DNA of 33,040 nt, taken from assembly GCF_018207095.1 (NCBI RefSeq), contig NZ_QOCZ01000046.1, positions 1 to 33,040 on the forward strand, read 5' to 3'. Below are positions 24,210 through 33,016 of the stretch, piece by piece. A program made the translations under genes and the position numbers. The first letter of the stretch is position 1. The number at the start of each line of letters is the position of its first letter. The DNA is from Nocardiopsis sp. MG754419 (GTDB taxonomy: Bacteria; Actinomycetota; Actinomycetes; Streptosporangiales; Streptosporangiaceae). The notes beneath the pieces were generated by a model. It did no database searches. It saw only the letters and a program-made list of their open reading frames with translations, and had not been told where the DNA came from.

Positions 24210-26519
24210 ATGGCAATGTCGGCAGGTTTCCCCACGGGTGAGGAGCTGCCGGAGCGCATCGGCCACTACGTGATCCGTCGTCGCATCGGTGCCGGCGGTA
24301 TGGGCGTGGTGTACCAGGCCGAGGATCCCCGGACCGACCGGTTCGTCGCGGTGAAGGTCCTCAAGCCGGAGGTCGCCGGCGACCACATCGCACGCGCCCG
24401 GCTCGCCCGCGAGGTCGAGACGATGCGCCGCGTGCAGAGTCCCAACGTCGCCGAGGTCATCGACGCGGACACCCAGGCCGAACTGCCCTGGGTGGTCACC
24501 GAGTACATCCCCGGACCCACGCTGGACGCCACGGTCACCGACCACGGGCCCCTGCGCGGCCGCGCTCTGACCCGCTTCGTCGCCGGCATGGCGCGGGCGA
24601 TCAAGGACATCCACGCGGTCGACGTGATCCACCGCGACCTCAAGCCCGGCAACGTGATCATCTCCAACGGCGAACCGATCGTCATCGACTTCGGCATCGC
24701 CCACGCGGTGGACGGCGCCAAGCTCACCCAGACCGGTACCTTCGTCGGCACGCCCAGCTATCTGTCGCCCGAGGTCATCGAGGGCACCGACCTGGGCCCG
24801 GCCACCGACGTGCACGCCTGGGGCGGCACGGTGGCGTTCGCCTCGACCGGACGGCCGCCCTACGGCGCCGGTTCGTTCGAGGTCATCTTCTTCCGCATCC
24901 TCAACGGTGAGATCGATCTGGACGGGATGCACGAGGCACTGCGCCCCCTGGTCAACAGCGCGGTCTCCCGGGACATGCGGTCGCGCCCGACCGCCGCGCA
25001 GCTGATGGTGGAGACGGGCCGACTCAACCTGGACCTTCCGTGGCAAGAGCCGCAGATGGGTGCGATCGACCAGACCGGTGGGCACACGGTCCGCGGGCAC
25101 ACGCCGGGCTCCGGTGACACCGGTGGCGGTGGCATGGGCTCGGTCCTGGGCGGCGCGGCCGCCGGGGGCGCCGCGGGATACCTCCTCGGTAAGAGCGCCG
25201 GTGAGGGGTGGGGGCCGCCGCACACGCGTAACCACCCCATGACCACCGACAGTGCCTGGTCCAGCCCGTCCGCGCCGCAGACGAGCCACGCCCACTCCGT
25301 CGGCCGGGCCGACGACGAGGCGACCGACGATCTCGGCGGTCGTGCCCCGTGGGGCGCCCCGGACGAGGCGACCGACGACCTGAGCGGTGGCCGTGCCGGG
25401 AGCGGGGGTCACACCCACCACGCCCACTCCGGCGGTCGGTACGACGAGGGGCCCACCGACGACCTGAGCGGCCACACCTCCTGGGGCGCGGACGAGGCCA
25501 CCGACGACCTGGGCGCCGCGCCCAGGACCGAACGCTTCTCGCCCTCCTCCGGCGACGATCCGCACAGCACCCGCCAGATTCAGACCGGTGGCGACGACAT
25601 CCAGGGCACCCAGCGCTTCGACCCGGGAGAGGTGGCCCGCCGGGAGGACCCGCAGGGCACCATGATGATGGGCCAGAGCGACCTGCAGCGGCAGTCGTCG
25701 GAGGCTCCTCAGACCCAGTTCTTCAACTCGCCCCTGGACCCCAGCGCCTTCGAGGACATCCTGACCCCGGTCGGCCGCCAGGGCCGCCGGGACACCACCC
25801 AGGAGTTCGACGAGGACGACTACAACGAGCGCGGCGGCCTGCTGGACCGGTTCCGGCGGGGCAACGGCGACCGTCTGGGCGACTACTTCCGCGGGGACCG
25901 CGCCGAGGACGAGCACGGCGACGACGAGGACGAGTACTACGACGAGACCTGGCGGATGCACCCGCTGGTGCTCATCCCGATCATGGTCTCGCTGGCCGGC
26001 GTGGCGCTGTGGTTCCCCTGGTTCGGGATCTTCCTCGGCATCATCGTCATCGCCGGTCTGGGCGCACTGGACGTGGTCAAGGCCGAGCACGCCCGACGCC
26101 TGCAGACGCGGGGGCGCCGCAACTCCGACAGCATGGTGGTGGCGCTCAGTTTCCCCTGGGCCTTCGGGCGCATGGTGTTGCGCACGGTCGGGTTCGGCCT
26201 GGTGTACCTGGTGGCGGGCATCCTGGTCGGGATGGTCTACGCCACGCTGATGGACACCGGTAACGACGGGGCCAACTACACGGGCGCCTTCGCGGTGTTC
26301 GTGATGATCCTGCTCAGCTACATCATGCCGAGCGGGCGCGAGGCCCGACACCAGGCGGTGTGGCTGGTGGAGCGGATCCGCTTCCACAACCTGTACCTGT
26401 ACATCGGCGTGATCGTCGGCATCCTCCTGCTGACCCTGCTCATCCTGTCCATCGGTCTGGGCTCGGCCCCGATCTGGACGATGGGGCCGCTCACCGGTCC
26501 GGCCGACTGGTTCGGCTGA
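24210..26519 (+). CDS. Membrane-bound Ser/Thr protein kinase (Hanks type) with repeat-bearing linker
   Basis: 769 aa from ATG at 24210 (GAGGGG about 11 bases upstream; ATG 24216 is an alternative). The kinase domain spans about residues 18-275: glycine loop GAGGMGVV (27-34), Lys49, HRDLKPGN with Asp143, DFG 160-162, activation segment TGTFVGTPSYLSPE. A disordered Gly/Asp/His-rich linker (276-580) has two repeat families. One is [D/E]-x-x-TDDL at Thr372, 388, 416 and 431. The other is T-x-x-[F/I] at Thr440 (TERF), 454 (TRQI), 467 (TQRF), 502 (TQFF) and 530 (TQEF). The C-terminus has about five membrane helices (585-620, 657-681, 691-706, 727-750) instead of the single helix plus PASTA domains of PknB. 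It is flanked by an ECF-type promoter and a 40-bp palindromic terminator. The ligand and targets are unknown. Confidence 0.92.
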   Translation: MAMSAGFPTGEELPERIGHYVIRRRIGAGGMGVVYQAEDPRTDRFVAVKVLKPEVAGDHIARARLAREVETMRRVQSPNVAEVIDADTQAELPWVVTEYIPGPTLDATVTDHGPLRGRALTRFVAGMARAIKDIHAVDVIHRDLKPGNVIISNGEPIVIDFGIAHAVDGAKLTQTGTFVGTPSYLSPEVIEGTDLGPATDVHAWGGTVAFASTGRPPYGAGSFEVIFFRILNGEIDLDGMHEALRPLVNSAVSRDMRSRPTAAQLMVETGRLNLDLPWQEPQMGAIDQTGGHTVRGHTPGSGDTGGGGMGSVLGGAAAGGAAGYLLGKSAGEGWGPPHTRNHPMTTDSAWSSPSAPQTSHAHSVGRADDEATDDLGGRAPWGAPDEATDDLSGGRAGSGGHTHHAHSGGRYDEGPTDDLSGHTSWGADEATDDLGAAPRTERFSPSSGDDPHSTRQIQTGGDDIQGTQRFDPGEVARREDPQGTMMMGQSDLQRQSSEAPQTQFFNSPLDPSAFEDILTPVGRQGRRDTTQEFDEDDYNERGGLLDRFRRGNGDRLGDYFRGDRAEDEHGDDEDEYYDETWRMHPLVLIPIMVSLAGVALWFPWFGIFLGIIVIAGLGALDVVKAEHARRLQTRGRRNSDSMVVALSFPWAFGRMVLRTVGFGLVYLVAGILVGMVYATLMDTGNDGANYTGAFAVFVMILLSYIMPSGREARHQAVWLVERIRFHNLYLYIGVIVGILLLTLLILSIGLGSAPIWTMGPLTGPADWFG

Positions 26520-26540
26520 GTCGCGTACCCACGGTCCCGT

Positions 26541-26580
26541 GCGAGCGCCCCTTCTCCCCCGGGGGAGAAGGGGCGCTCGC
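26541..26580 (+). terminator. 40-bp perfect palindrome terminator after the kinase gene
   Basis: 26541-26560 (GCGAGCGCCCCTTCTCCCCC) is followed directly by its exact reverse complement (26561-26580), a 20-bp stem with no forced loop. It begins 21 bases past the kinase stop. It is symmetric, so it also blocks transcription from the right. Confidence 0.85.
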
Positions 26581-26751
26581 GCTTCGACGGTGATGCGCCC
26601 GACCGGACGGTGGTACCGGTCACTAGAGTGGGAGGAGAAGCCACCCCCGCTCGGCCCGTCGCCCCTGATAGGCGCTGTTCCGGAGGGGGGAACCACCCCG
26701 GACCGGCGGCGGTTGGTCAGGGTATCCTAAGTCGCACTCCGGGGTCGGGGG

Positions 26752-26780
26752 TTGGCCTGGAAACTACTAGCCAGTAACAT
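26752..26780 (+). promoter_or_regulatory. Candidate sigma-A-type promoter for etfBA
   Basis: TTGGCC (26752-26757), a 17-base spacer, then TAACAT (26775-26780), close to TTGACA-N17-TATAAT. Transcription would start near 26787, giving a leader of about 150 nt with two small hairpins before etfB. Confidence 0.45.
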
Positions 26781-26938
26781 CTGGTGTACGAGCACATGAG
26801 CGGGTCGCTGTTGACGTGAACTTCGGACCCGCCGTCGGATGGCCGAACGGCATTCGGCATTGTTGGCAATAACGGGGCGCGCCAGCGCCCACCCGCCAGA
26901 CGGCGGACATGGGAGTGCAGGGAGGTCGGCCACCGGCC

Positions 26939-27718
26939 ATGAATATTGTCGTTTTGGTCAAGCAGGTCCCGGACACGGCGACCGAACGTAAGCTCAACGC
27001 CGATGACAAGACGCTGGACCGCGCAGCGTCCGACGGTGTCATCAACGAGCTCTGCGAGTACGCGATCGAGGAGGCCCTCCTCCTCAAGGAGAAGCACGGC
27101 GGCGAGGTCACCATCCTGACGATGGGTCCGGACCAGGCCACGGACTCGATCCGCAAGGCCCTGTCCATGGGTGCCGACAAGGCCGTCTTCGTCAACGACG
27201 AGGCGCTGCACGGCTCCGACGCGATCCAGACCGCCTACGCGCTCGCGCAGGCCCTGGGCACCATCGAGTTCGACCTGGTCGTCCTCGGTTCGGAGTCCAC
27301 CGACGCGCGCACCGGCGTGCTCGGCGCCGCGCTCGCCGAGTACCTCGGTCTGCCCCAGCTCACGCTGGCGGGCAAGGTCGACGTCGACGGCGAGGCCATC
27401 AAGATCCAGCGTCAGACCGACTACGGCTACGACGTGGTCGAGGCGCGGCTTCCGGCGGTCGTCTCCGTCGTGGAGAAGATCAACGAGCCCCGCTACCCGT
27501 CCTTCAAGCTGATCATGCAGGCGAAGAAGAAGCCGGTCGACAAGAAGTCCGCGGCCGACGCGGGCATCGACGCCGGCAAGGTCGGTCTGGCCCACGCCAC
27601 CACCGAGACCGTCGACTTCGCCGCCGCGCCGCCGCGCGCCGCGGGCACGATCGTCAAGGACGAGGGCGACGGTGGAGCCAAGGCCGCCGACTTCCTCGCC
27701 GAGAAGAAGTTCGTGTAG
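26939..27718 (+). CDS. etfB: Electron transfer flavoprotein beta subunit
   Basis: EtfB binds AMP and, with EtfA and FAD, carries electrons from acyl-CoA dehydrogenases to the quinone pool. 259 aa from the ATG at 26939 (MNIVVLVKQVPDTATERKL, the standard start), with AGGGAGG 13 bases upstream; an in-frame ATG at 26909 is less likely. The family signature region appears as VEARLPAVVSVVEKINEPRYPSFKLIMQAKKKP, split here around residues 180-205. 'LLKEKHGGEVTILTMGP' and 'MGADKAVFVNDEA' match EtfB. etfA follows after 33 bases. Its FixA-like relatives differ in partners; none of fixC or fixX is present, so this is the housekeeping ETF. Confidence 0.96.
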   Translation: MNIVVLVKQVPDTATERKLNADDKTLDRAASDGVINELCEYAIEEALLLKEKHGGEVTILTMGPDQATDSIRKALSMGADKAVFVNDEALHGSDAIQTAYALAQALGTIEFDLVVLGSESTDARTGVLGAALAEYLGLPQLTLAGKVDVDGEAIKIQRQTDYGYDVVEARLPAVVSVVEKINEPRYPSFKLIMQAKKKPVDKKSAADAGIDAGKVGLAHATTETVDFAAAPPRAAGTIVKDEGDGGAKAADFLAEKKFV

Positions 27719-27751
27719 GTAGACGAGAGACTCAGGGAAGGTTCAAGGATT

Positions 27752-28696
27752 ATGGCTGAGGTCCTCGTCCTCGTCGACCACGTCGACGGACAGGTCAAGA
27801 AGGTCACCACCGAGCTGCTCACCGCCGCGCGCCGCATCGGCGAGCCCGCCGCGGTCTGGGTCGGCGACGGTGCGGAGTCGGGCAAGGCCACCCTGGCCGA
27901 GTTCGGCGCCGAGAAGGTGTACGTGGCTCCGGCCGAGGTGAACGACTACGTCGTCGCGCCCAAGGCCGAGCTGCTCACCAAGCTCGCCCAGGAGAAGGGC
28001 GCCGCCGCCATCCTCGTCTCGGCCACCGCCGAGAACAAGGAGATCGCCGGTCGTACCGCCGTGAAGCTGGGCTCCGGAGTGCTCACCGACGTCGTCGACG
28101 TCGACGCCGAACTGGTCGCCGAGCACAGCATCTTCGGTGGCGCCACCGTCACCCACGCCCGCGTGCGGACCGGTGTGCCGGTCATCGCGCTCCGCCCGAA
28201 CTCCGTCGCCCCGGAGGCCGCCACCGGCGCCGCCGCCGAGGAGGCCGTGTCGGTCGACATCTCCGACGCCGCGAAGACCGCCAAGGTCGTCGAGCGCGTC
28301 GAGCAGGCCAAGGGCGAGCGCCCCGAGCTGGCCGAGGCCGCGATCGTGGTCTCCGGTGGCCGTGGTGTGGGCTCCGACGACTTCGGCGTCGTCGAGCGGT
28401 TGGCCGACTCCCTCGGTGCGGCCGTCGGCGCCTCTCGCGCCGTCGTCGACTCCGGCTGGTACCCGAACCAGTTCCAGGTCGGTCAGACCGGTAAGACGGT
28501 CAGCCCGAACCTGTACATCGCTCTGGGCATCTCCGGCGCGATCCAGCACCGGGCGGGCATGCAGACCGCGAAGAACATCGTGGCGGTCAACAAGGACCCC
28601 GAGGCCCCGATCTTCGAGCTGGCCGACTTCGGTGTCGTGGGCGACCTGCACACGGTCGCACCGCAGCTGACCGAGGAGATCGACAAGCGCAAGTAG
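27752..28696 (+). CDS. etfA: Electron transfer flavoprotein alpha subunit
   Basis: FAD-binding large subunit of ETF, 314 aa from the ATG at 27752 with GGGAAGG upstream. The N-terminal domain starts [30 protein letters not shown], split by the usual nucleotide-like fold. The C-terminal FAD domain shows [37 protein letters not shown] and the signature [18 protein letters not shown] followed by [24 protein letters not shown], each read in part. It accepts electrons with EtfB from several dehydrogenases. Many actinomycetes keep etfBA as an isolated pair, as here; the enoyl-CoA hydratase 3 kb upstream may feed the same beta-oxidation metabolism. Confidence 0.97.
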   Translation: MAEVLVLVDHVDGQVKKVTTELLTAARRIGEPAAVWVGDGAESGKATLAEFGAEKVYVAPAEVNDYVVAPKAELLTKLAQEKGAAAILVSATAENKEIAGRTAVKLGSGVLTDVVDVDAELVAEHSIFGGATVTHARVRTGVPVIALRPNSVAPEAATGAAAEEAVSVDISDAAKTAKVVERVEQAKGERPELAEAAIVVSGGRGVGSDDFGVVERLADSLGAAVGASRAVVDSGWYPNQFQVGQTGKTVSPNLYIALGISGAIQHRAGMQTAKNIVAVNKDPEAPIFELADFGVVGDLHTVAPQLTEEIDKRK

Positions 28697-28714
28697 GACC
28701 ATGCGCCGAGGTTC

Positions 28715-28760
28715 CGAGCCGACGCCCGGACGGGGGAGACCCCGACCGGGCGTCGGCTCG
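28715..28760 (+). terminator. Terminator after etfA, with GNRA tetraloop
   Basis: A 15-bp stem (28715-28729 with 28746-28760), one A-A mismatch, then a further 5-bp stem (28731-28735 with 28740-28744) capped by GAGA. It starts 18 bases past the etfA stop and is near-symmetric, so it may also serve the convergent gene at 28793. Confidence 0.85.
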
Positions 28761-28792
28761 TGTACGGGTGGGGTCCGGCCCGCTCCGCCCGG

Positions 28793-29923
28793 TCAGCCCT
28801 CCTCCGGGGCGGGGTGGAAGGTGCGGGTGGGTCCCATGCCGGAGAGGACGCCGTTCGGGGCGAACTCCAGGCGCAGATCCACCTCGTCCGGCTCGGGATG
28901 GGCGACCGGGCCGTCCGCAGCCACCACCGACCCGGTGCTCAGGAAGAGGCGATCGCCGACGACCCCCTGACCGACCCCGCACAGGTCCACCTCGGGTCCG
29001 TCCCGCCAGACCTCGGCGGCGTGGGTGCGGGTGAGGGCGACCGGCGTGGGTTCCCCCTCGGGGTCCGCCACGGCCAGGAACAGTCCCTCGAAGCCGCGGA
29101 CCGCGCCGTGGACGTCGCAGCCGCCGAGACCGAAGTCCGGTGCGCGCCAGGAACGTTCCCCCTCGGCGTCGAAGGCCACCAGTTCCCCGTCGAGGTCGAG
29201 CACGGTCACCTCCTCGACGTGGGCCAGGTCCCGCACCCCCTCCACGGCCACCTCGTGGAGTCGCTCCCCGCCGGCGGCGTCGTACCCGGTGAAACCGGTG
29301 TCGTCCCACACGCTCACCCGCCCCTCGGAGAGCAGAACGTGCGCGTCGGCGTCGGGCCCCGGCACCGCGATCACCGTGCCGTCGGCGGCGTCGAGCAGGT
29401 GCCATGCGTCGTCGGCGCGGGCCAGGAGGCGGTCGCCCGCGCCGGGGTCCGTCACCGGGTCGGTGAAGCCCCGCACGCACCAGGACCGGTCACCCGTGCG
29501 GGCGTCGAACCCCGCCAGGACGTCACCGGCGGCGATGAGCACGGTCGCCCCGGCCTGCGCGGCCGTGGCGGCGCGGACACCGGTGTCGACCCACCAGAGC
29601 AGGCCGCCGTCGTCGGCCGCCCGCACGGTCGGTCCGTGGTCGGAGACCAGCGTGACGGTGTCCTCGAAACCGCCGACGAGACGGGCGTCGTCGCCCACGG
29701 CCCAGGCGCCGGGTGCGAGGAAGGGATGGCCCGGACCGGGCGCGGGCGCGGCGTCGTGGTGCCCACCGCCCGCGCCCGGACGCGTGCGCACGTCGGAGCA
29801 GGAGAACCCGGAGAACCACAGGAACAGGGGCACGGTCAGGGCGAGGACGAGGAGGGACCCCAGGGCGGCCGCCGCCCAGACCGGTGTGCGGGAGCGGCGC
29901 GCGCGTGCGGGAGGCTGGGGCAT
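28793..29923 (-). CDS. Membrane-anchored PQQ-type beta-propeller protein (A)
   Basis: 376 aa from ATG at 29923-29921 (AAGGA close upstream). A single N-terminal helix (about residues 14-38, [21 protein letters not shown]) is followed by a Cys and a Pro/Gly/His-rich stretch, then an extracytoplasmic propeller. Blades show the PQQ/WD-like rhythm: [76 protein letters not shown]. The tryptophan-docking motif is weak, so true PQQ binding is unlikely; such folds usually act as scaffolds or ligand binders. Its likely paralogue is at 31280-33016, with a LigD-type polymerase gene in between. No function is assigned. Confidence 0.7.
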   Translation of the reverse strand: MPQPPARARRSRTPVWAAAALGSLLVLALTVPLFLWFSGFSCSDVRTRPGAGGGHHDAAPAPGPGHPFLAPGAWAVGDDARLVGGFEDTVTLVSDHGPTVRAADDGGLLWWVDTGVRAATAAQAGATVLIAAGDVLAGFDARTGDRSWCVRGFTDPVTDPGAGDRLLARADDAWHLLDAADGTVIAVPGPDADAHVLLSEGRVSVWDDTGFTGYDAAGGERLHEVAVEGVRDLAHVEEVTVLDLDGELVAFDAEGERSWRAPDFGLGGCDVHGAVRGFEGLFLAVADPEGEPTPVALTRTHAAEVWRDGPEVDLCGVGQGVVGDRLFLSTGSVVAADGPVAHPEPDEVDLRLEFAPNGVLSGMGPTRTFHPAPEEG

Positions 29924-30356
29924 GACGTCCTTGCCGGGCAGGGGGCGGGATCCTCAAATTACCGCCCGGTGGCGGGCGCGACTTCGCGAGCCCCCGCAGG
30001 ACGCCGCGCCGCCCGTCGCCGTGCCGCGACCTCTGTGGGCCGGGAGCGCGATACCGGGGTGCGGGGCCCGGTGGCCCGTGGGCCGCGACCGTGCGACCTG
30101 CCCTCGACGCGGGTCGCGGGGGTGGGCGCGGACACCCGGTCGTCCCGGATCCACGGCTCTCGGGGTTCGGAGCCGGCGCAGACCTCGCCCCGGTCGTTGC
30201 GGGCCGGGCGGTACGACCCCGTCATGGGGTCTGTCAGGGGAAGGTCTGGGCGGATAAGCGCAGGTCATTTGCACTATATGAAATGTTCTGTGTGGTTTTT
30301 GGGGGGTGGGTGCGGGTAGATCCGGCGCACGACGTCCCCGAGCGAGGCAGGTGCGG
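29924..30356. other. Divergent intergenic region between propeller A and the LigD-type gene
   Basis: No gene. Mostly GC-rich, with a short low-GC patch at about 30255-30305 holding an interrupted dyad (30261-30290) and a TATATG box. The ribosome-binding site for the polymerase gene (GAGG, 30344-30347) is at its right end. Confidence 0.5.
30261..30290. promoter_or_regulatory. Interrupted dyad / possible promoter upstream of the LigD-type gene
   Basis: CAG-N2-CATTT-N10-AAATG-N2-CTG, symmetric about 30275/30276, lies in an A/T-rich patch. TATATG (30275-30280) in its centre resembles a -10. It could be an operator overlapping the promoter of the polymerase gene, about 70 bases upstream of its start. 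No known regulator motif was recognised. Confidence 0.35.
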
Positions 30357-31283
30357 ATGCGAACCACGGTGCGGGCGGGACGCCGGAAGATCGAGGTCAG
30401 GCACGCCGACAAGACCCTGTTCGGTCCCGACGGGGCCACCAAGGCCGACCTCGCCGACTACTACGCCCGGATCGCCCCGCTCATGCTCCCGCTCGTCAAG
30501 GGGCGTCCCGTCGCGCTGGAACGTTACCCGGAGGGCGTCGGGAACTCCGGCTTCCTCGCCCAGCACCCCGCGCACCCGCGATGGATCCGCACCGTGTGGA
30601 CCTCGTCCGGTCGCATGATGGAGTGCCATGAGGCCGCCGCGCTGGTGTGGTGCGCCGACCAGGACGCCATCACCCTGCACACCTGGTCCTCCCGCACGCC
30701 TCGCCTGGGTCTGCCCGACCGCATGGTCCTCGACCTCGACCCGGTGGGCCAGGGGCCCGACGCCTTCCACACCTGCCGGCAGGCCGCCTGGAGCGTGCGT
30801 GAGGTGCTCACCGAACTGGGTCTGACCGCCTACGTGATGACCACCGGCTCCCGGGGTCTGCACGTCCACTCGCCCCTGCGTCCCGAGGTGGACGACACCG
30901 AGGTCAGACGGTTGGCCAAGGCGGTCGCCGACCGGGTGGCGGCCCGTGCGCCGGCGCAGTGGACCACCCGGGTGCGCAAGGCCGCCCGGCACGGCCGCAT
31001 GTTCGTCGACTACCTGCGCAACGGCATGGGTCAGCTCGCGGTGGCGCCCTACGCCGTCCGCGCCCGGCCGGGGGCGCCGGTCGCGACCCCGATCGCCTGG
31101 GAGGAGTTGGACGGGCTCTCCTCCTCGCAACACTTCACCCTCGACCTGGAACGCGACGCGTGCCCCTTCGCGGGGATGCGCAGGCACGCCCGGTCCCCCC
31201 GCCGGGCCCTGTCCCTGCTGGATCGGGGCGAGGGCGGGGTCGTGCCCCGGCCGCGTGAGGACCGGTCGACCGACGAGGGTTAG
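30357..31283 (+). CDS. Stand-alone LigD-type polymerase domain (AEP primase-polymerase)
   Basis: 308 aa from ATG at 30357 (GAGG nine bases upstream). It is the archaeo-eukaryotic-primase polymerase module of NHEJ ligase D, without ligase or phosphoesterase domains. Seen: VRHADKTLFGPDGATKADLADYYARIA, RPVALERYPEGVG, metal-binding Asp126 and Asp128 in VLDLDPVGQG, TTGSRGLHVHSPL (His169, His171) and the third Asp218 in FVDYLRN. GMGQLAVAPYAVRARPGAPVATPIAWEEL and DLERDACPFAGM complete the family pattern. Known members add ribonucleotides at DNA ends or gaps in repair. No ku or ligase gene is in the window, so its partner must be elsewhere. Its stop overlaps that of the convergent gene by three bases. 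Confidence 0.92.
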   Translation: MRTTVRAGRRKIEVRHADKTLFGPDGATKADLADYYARIAPLMLPLVKGRPVALERYPEGVGNSGFLAQHPAHPRWIRTVWTSSGRMMECHEAAALVWCADQDAITLHTWSSRTPRLGLPDRMVLDLDPVGQGPDAFHTCRQAAWSVREVLTELGLTAYVMTTGSRGLHVHSPLRPEVDDTEVRRLAKAVADRVAARAPAQWTTRVRKAARHGRMFVDYLRNGMGQLAVAPYAVRARPGAPVATPIAWEELDGLSSSQHFTLDLERDACPFAGMRRHARSPRRALSLLDRGEGGVVPRPREDRSTDEG

Positions 31284-33016
31284 GGAGTGGTCGCGGCCCC
31301 ACGCAGCGAGGACAGCAGCCGACCGTCCTCGTGCCGGCTCCAGGTGACCATGCCGTCTCCGGCCCCGAACACCCGTTCCACGGGGGAGTCCTCCAGGCTC
31401 GGGCATCCCCGCGAGGTCACCAGGGAGTGCGGTCGGTACAGCCGGCCCCCGTCCAGAACGGTGCCCTCCGAGGCGGAACAGGCCGGGGAGCCCTCCTCCT
31501 CCAGGCGCCAGGTCACCGTGCCGTCGCGCAGGCTCACCCCGTGGAACGCCGGGCGGTCGCTGTGCGGGTTCCGGACCAGGACGTGGCCGTCGAAGACCGT
31601 GCGCGCGGGGAGCTCACCATGGGCCGGCTCGCCTCCGATGAGGGGACCTCCCTCCTCCACCACCCCGTCCCCGGTCGAGTCCCACAGCAGGTCGCCGTCG
31701 GGGCCGTAGGCGGCGAGGTACCCCTCGGCGTCGTACTCCCACGCGTGGCGTGCCGACGGCGGACGACCCCGGTGGTCGCGGTCGAACCCGACGACGGTCG
31801 TCCCGTCCGAGGCGATGACGGACGTGATCGTCCGGGGCCCGCTCTCGGGACGCCCGGGGCCCACGTCCTCCAGTGTGAACAGTTCGGCACCGGTCTCCAG
31901 AGCGAAGGTGGTCAGTCGTGTCCCCTCCCACATCAGCACCCGGCCATCGTCGATCACGGCGCGGGGGTCCTCCACCTCGGGGCCCACCGGGGTGTCCGGT
32001 CCGCCGTCCAGCGAGGCGACCACCGAACCGTCCGTGGCGTCGAACAGCGTCGGTTCCTCTCCCACCCACGCCACGAAGCGCTCCGTGGAGTCGAGTCCGG
32101 AGAGGACACCGTGGATCCCCGAACGGCACCACACCTGCTCCCCGGTGAGGTCGTCGAAGGCCATGAGGAGAGGACCGGGTCGCTCCCGATCCCGACCGGT
32201 GCGGGGATAGACGTACTCGACCAGAACGGTGGAACCCGCGTGGACGACACGTGCCTCGTCGAAGGAGCGGTCGTCGCCGTGGACCACGGCGCCGGCCAGG
32301 TACGTGGCGTCCAGGTGCCACAGGGCGGTCCCGTCCTCGGCCGACAGGGCCACGACACCGGCGTCGGTGACCAACGTGTGGGCCCGAACCGAGGCGCCGA
32401 CGTGCCGCAGTGAGCGAGGGACCTCGTCGTCCAGAAGTCTCTGCCACTCGGGCGCCGGGTACTCCTCGGGCAGGGACGACCAGGCCGGCGTCGTGTTCCA
32501 CCAGTCGGCGGGTCCGGGAGTGGAGGTCGCACCCGTGCAGGCCAGGTGTTCGCGCAGCGGATGCCAGGTCACGGTCGCGATCAGTCCGGCGAACATGGCC
32601 AGGGTCATGAGGACCGCCGGGACCACCGTCGCCGGATGACGTCGGGGTTCGGCCGGCGGCAACGGGTACGGCGTGGGGTCCTCCGTGGCCCGCCACCGAA
32701 GGACGAGCGCTCCCAGACACACCGCCGCGAGGGCCGCGGGCACCTGCCAGGGCAGCCCCCGGAACAGGAGCGTGGTGGAGGTGAACAGAACGGCGACGGA
32801 GACGAGGTCGGCGAGGAAAACCCACACCGGGTTCACGTGTCGACGTGGCCCGGGCGGGTCGCCGGGAGCGCGCAGGGCGTGCAGGGTCGGTACGAGCAGC
32901 AGGGGCAGCGCCAGGGCGGGGAGCGGGGCGCGCTGCCACAGCACCAGGGTCAGCGTGACCACGGACAGGGCACGGAGAAGCAGCCACACGTGGCGGGAGA
33001 GGGTCTCGACGGTCAT
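31280..33016 (-). CDS. Multi-pass membrane protein with PQQ-type propeller domain (B)
   Basis: 578 aa from ATG at 33016-33014, with GAGGAA just upstream, so the gene is complete. The N-terminal 155 residues hold about five membrane helices (12-48, 66-84, 88-106, 131-152) with an RRHVNPVW loop. The rest is an extracytoplasmic propeller with blades such as ALSAEDGTALWHLDATYLAG, AFDDLTGEQVWCRSGIHG, LFDATDGSVVASLDGG, TFALETGAELFTLED, AAYGPDGDLLWDSTGDG and GVSLRDGTVTWRLEEEG. Cys residues (CTGA, VWCRSG, PACSAS, RGCPS) may form disulphides outside the cell. The shared phrases 'VLSGM/VLSGL' and 'WCVRG/WCRSG' suggest kinship with the propeller protein at 28793-29923. No function is assigned. Confidence 0.7.
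   Translation of the reverse strand: MTVETLSRHVWLLLRALSVVTLTLVLWQRAPLPALALPLLLVPTLHALRAPGDPPGPRRHVNPVWVFLADLVSVAVLFTSTTLLFRGLPWQVPAALAAVCLGALVLRWRATEDPTPYPLPPAEPRRHPATVVPAVLMTLAMFAGLIATVTWHPLREHLACTGATSTPGPADWWNTTPAWSSLPEEYPAPEWQRLLDDEVPRSLRHVGASVRAHTLVTDAGVVALSAEDGTALWHLDATYLAGAVVHGDDRSFDEARVVHAGSTVLVEYVYPRTGRDRERPGPLLMAFDDLTGEQVWCRSGIHGVLSGLDSTERFVAWVGEEPTLFDATDGSVVASLDGGPDTPVGPEVEDPRAVIDDGRVLMWEGTRLTTFALETGAELFTLEDVGPGRPESGPRTITSVIASDGTTVVGFDRDHRGRPPSARHAWEYDAEGYLAAYGPDGDLLWDSTGDGVVEEGGPLIGGEPAHGELPARTVFDGHVLVRNPHSDRPAFHGVSLRDGTVTWRLEEEGSPACSASEGTVLDGGRLYRPHSLVTSRGCPSLEDSPVERVFGAGDGMVTWSRHEDGRLLSSLRGAATTP

Larger units (their letters stand above)
26520..26938. other. Intergenic region kinase-etfB
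   Basis: Apart from the 40-bp palindrome it contains a candidate etfB promoter (26752-26780) and two small GC hairpins within the etfB leader: GCCGAA/TTCGGC at about 26841-26857 and GGGCGC/GCGCCC just before 26890. No gene was recognised. Confidence 0.5.

Noticed and set aside
23805..26696. 963-codon minus-strand open frame opposite the kinase gene
   Set aside because: Same explanation: low-complexity translation antisense to a gene with complete kinase motifs.
26712..26732. Possible DtxR/IdeR iron box (GGTATCCTAAG)
   Set aside because: Only about half of the consensus positions match and the neighbouring genes are not iron-related.
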